From: an uncultured Oscillospiraceae bacterium
GTDB lineage: Bacteria; Bacillota_A; Clostridia; Oscillospirales; Oscillospiraceae
Direction: 5' to 3'
NCBI GenBank assembly: GCA_934589325.1
Contig: CAKTNU010000015.1
Coordinates: 1 to 15,880, forward strand
DNA: 15,880 nt
Shown: positions 14,097 to 15,880 of the stretch, piece after piece
Layout: the number at the start of each line of letters is the position of its first letter
How positions within the stretch are numbered: position 1 is the stretch's first letter
The notes under the pieces: generated by a model
What the model was told of the DNA's origin: nothing
Database searches by the model: none
Seen by the model: the letters and a program-made list of their open reading frames with translations, nothing else
Position numbers and translations under genes: made by a program

Positions 14097-15880
14097 TCAG
14101 TTTGCAAGATACTGCTTTATAGCAGGTGCGCCGGCGTATTTCTCGTAGTCCGTGCCGTTGGTAACGATCAGGGTAGGCGCCTGCTTGACACCGTAGCTCA
14201 GCGCGAGCTCTGCGTTCTCGTCGGCCATCAGCTTTTCGTACTTGAAGCCGGCCTTGTCGAGATACGAGCAGGCGATACGGCAGTTGGGGCAGGTCGGAGT
14301 TGCGAAGAGTATAGCTCTTGCACCGCCGTGAGACTCGTCATGATGCTCCTCGGCCTTGGGCGCGTCATGCTCAATGGGACCGCTGTGGGTCAGCTTTGAG
14401 GTGCCGATATTATACTCGCGGCGCTCTTTGTACTCCTGAGTTTTGCCCGCATTCCAGTTCTGGACGGGGCGGTAGTAGCCTGTGATGCGGCTGTAGACCT
14501 CGGCGTCCTCACCGCAGTGGGGGCACTTGAACTGCTCACCGCTGAGATAACCGTGATTCTTGCAGACGGAGTAGGTCGGCGAGAGAGTGTAGTACGGGAG
14601 CTTGTAGTTTTCCGCTATCTTGCGGACGAGGTTGGCTGCGGCTTCCCAGCTCGGCAGCTTCTCGCCGAGGAAGGCGTGGAACACGGTGCCGGAGGTGTAG
14701 CGAGTCTGGAGATCATCCTGAATGTCGAGCGCGGCGAAGATATCCTCGGTATAGCCGACAGGCAGGTGGGAGCTGTTGGTGTAGTAAGGCGTGCCGCCCG
14801 GCTCGGCAGCAGTGATGATGTCGGGGTAGAGCTCGACATCGTGCTTGGCGAGACGGTAGGAGGTGGACTCGGCAGGGGTGGCCTCAAGGTTATACAGGTC
14901 GCCGTACTGCTCCTGATAATCGCTGAGCCGCTCGCGCATATGGTCGAGCACCTGCTTGGTAAATTCCTGACACTCGGGATGGGTCATATCCTTGCGGATC
15001 CACTTTGCGTTGAGTCCGGCTTCGTTCATGCCGACAAGACCGATCGTGGAGAAGTGGTTGTCGAAGGTGCCGAGGTAATACTTGGTATAGGGGTAAAGAC
15101 CGGCGTCGAGGAGCTTGGTGATGACGGTGCGCTTTATCTTCAGCGAACGGGCGGAGAGATCCATCATCTTGTCAAGCCGTGCGTAGAAATCCTTTTCATC
15201 GCTTGCGAGGTACGCGAGGCGGGGCATATTTATCGTCACGACACCGACGGAACCGGTGCTTTCGCCGGAGCCGAAGAAGCCGCCGGACTTTTTGCGCAGC
15301 TCACGAAGGTCGAGACGGAGACGGCAGCACATCGAACGCACATCGCTCGGCTCCATATCGGAGTTGATGTAGTTGGAGAAGTATGGGGTGCCGTACTTCG
15401 CGGTCATCTCGAACAGCAGCTTGTTGTTCTCGGTGGGGGACCAGTCAAAGTCACGGGTGATGGAATAGGTCGGTATCGGGTACTGGAAGCCGCGGCCGTT
15501 CGCGTCACCTTCTATCATGATCTCGATGAAGGCCTTGTTGACCATGTCCATCTCGCGCTTGCAGTCGCCGTAGGTGAAATCCTGCTCCTTGCCGCCGACT
15601 ATTGCAGGCTGATCCTTGAGGTCGGCCGGGACGGTCCAGTCAAGCGTGATGTTGGAGAACGGAGCCTGAGTGCCCCAGCGGGAAGGGGTGTTCACGCCGA
15701 ATATGAAGGACTGGATGCACTGCTTGACCTCCTTCTGGGTCAGATTATCGACCTTGACAAAGGGAGCAAGGTAGGTATCGAACGACGAAAACGCCTGTGC
15801 GCCTGCCCACTCGTTCTGCATGATGCCGAGGAAGTTCACCATCTGGTTGCAGAGGGTGGACAGGTGGCTTGCCGGAGAGG
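14097..15880 (-). CDS. nrdD: Anaerobic (class III) ribonucleotide reductase with fused C-terminal redoxin domain, N-terminus outside window
   Basis: The last 594 residues of the oxygen-sensitive glycyl-radical enzyme that makes deoxyribonucleoside triphosphates; the frame runs through base 15880, so the start and any ATP-cone domain are outside. Counting from the visible Met at 15842, the active-site region MCCRLRLD (171-178) probably holds the thiyl-forming cysteine (Cys173), then GESTGSVGVVTINMPRL. The zinc site is Cys427 and His430 with Cys440 and Cys443, and the glycyl radical is Gly455 in RITGYYRPVQNWN. After a charged His/Glu-rich linker (about 485-507) comes a thioredoxin/glutaredoxin-like domain (508-581) with CPNC (Cys518, Cys521) and the cis-proline segment QAPTLIV. 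The fusion suggests a dithiol reductant in place of formate, and trxB is the next gene. No nrdG activase gene is seen in the window. Confidence 0.95.
   Translation of the reverse strand, partial: SPASHLSTLCNQMVNFLGIMQNEWAGAQAFSSFDTYLAPFVKVDNLTQKEVKQCIQSFIFGVNTPSRWGTQAPFSNITLDWTVPADLKDQPAIVGGKEQDFTYGDCKREMDMVNKAFIEIMIEGDANGRGFQYPIPTYSITRDFDWSPTENNKLLFEMTAKYGTPYFSNYINSDMEPSDVRSMCCRLRLDLRELRKKSGGFFGSGESTGSVGVVTINMPRLAYLASDEKDFYARLDKMMDLSARSLKIKRTVITKLLDAGLYPYTKYYLGTFDNHFSTIGLVGMNEAGLNAKWIRKDMTHPECQEFTKQVLDHMRERLSDYQEQYGDLYNLEATPAESTSYRLAKHDVELYPDIITAAEPGGTPYYTNSSHLPVGYTEDIFAALDIQDDLQTRYTSGTVFHAFLGEKLPSWEAAANLVRKIAENYKLPYYTLSPTYSVCKNHGYLSGEQFKCPHCGEDAEVYSRITGYYRPVQNWNAGKTQEYKERREYNIGTSKLTHSGPIEHDAPKAEEHHDESHGGARAILFATPTCPNCRIACSYLDKAGFKYEKLMADENAELALSYGVKQAPTLIVTNGTDYEKYAGAPAIKQYLAN

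Overview
The window looks like the chromosome of an obligately anaerobic, GC-rich (about 55-60% by eye) clostridial Firmicute, most likely a gut member of the Oscillospirales. The reasons are the strong GGAGG ribosome-binding sites, sigma-A promoters with 17-base spacers, a lipoprotein-anchored ABC importer without its own ATPase, a class III (oxygen-sensitive) ribonucleotide reductase and a YesL-type membrane protein. The taxon is inferred from gene content only. I see no mobile element, CRISPR array, tRNA or rRNA.

Left part (1-3687, minus strand). A ferredoxin-like 4Fe-4S protein, cut by the window edge, has its own strong promoter. Upstream of it lies a two-gene operon: a GH31 glycosidase (1705-3687) followed by a GPH-family cation symporter (257-1669). 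A consensus promoter at 3724-3752 reads leftward into this operon.

Centre (3763-10016, plus strand). A divergent promoter reads into a YesL/DUF624 membrane protein and a second GH31 enzyme. That enzyme carries all the residues I recall as sulfonate-binding and catalytic in E. coli YihQ, so it is called a sulfoquinovosidase. After a 308-base regulatory gap come an ABC sugar importer lipoprotein and two permeases. The first GH31 is a paralogue on the same scaffold, but two sulfonate-pocket positions are changed (Arg to Gln, Tyr to Phe). The two rightward promoters share a palindromic motif with the core TTAACAGCGT, which suggests one regulator. Both GH31 enzymes lack signal peptides, so glycosides would be imported whole (by symporter or ABC system) and hydrolysed in the cytoplasm. 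No sulfoquinovose-degrading enzymes are present, so the downstream fate of the sugar is not visible here.

Right part (10017-15880) is mostly housekeeping: a CofE-like (F420-0:glutamate ligase family) protein of unknown role on the minus strand, divergent from guaA (GMP synthase); then, on the minus strand, an anaerobic ribonucleotide reductase (nrdD, start outside the window) with a fused C-terminal CPNC redoxin domain, followed by thioredoxin reductase (trxB). The last two plausibly form an NADPH-to-redoxin-to-NrdD electron chain. Strong hairpin terminators separate most convergent or adjacent units.
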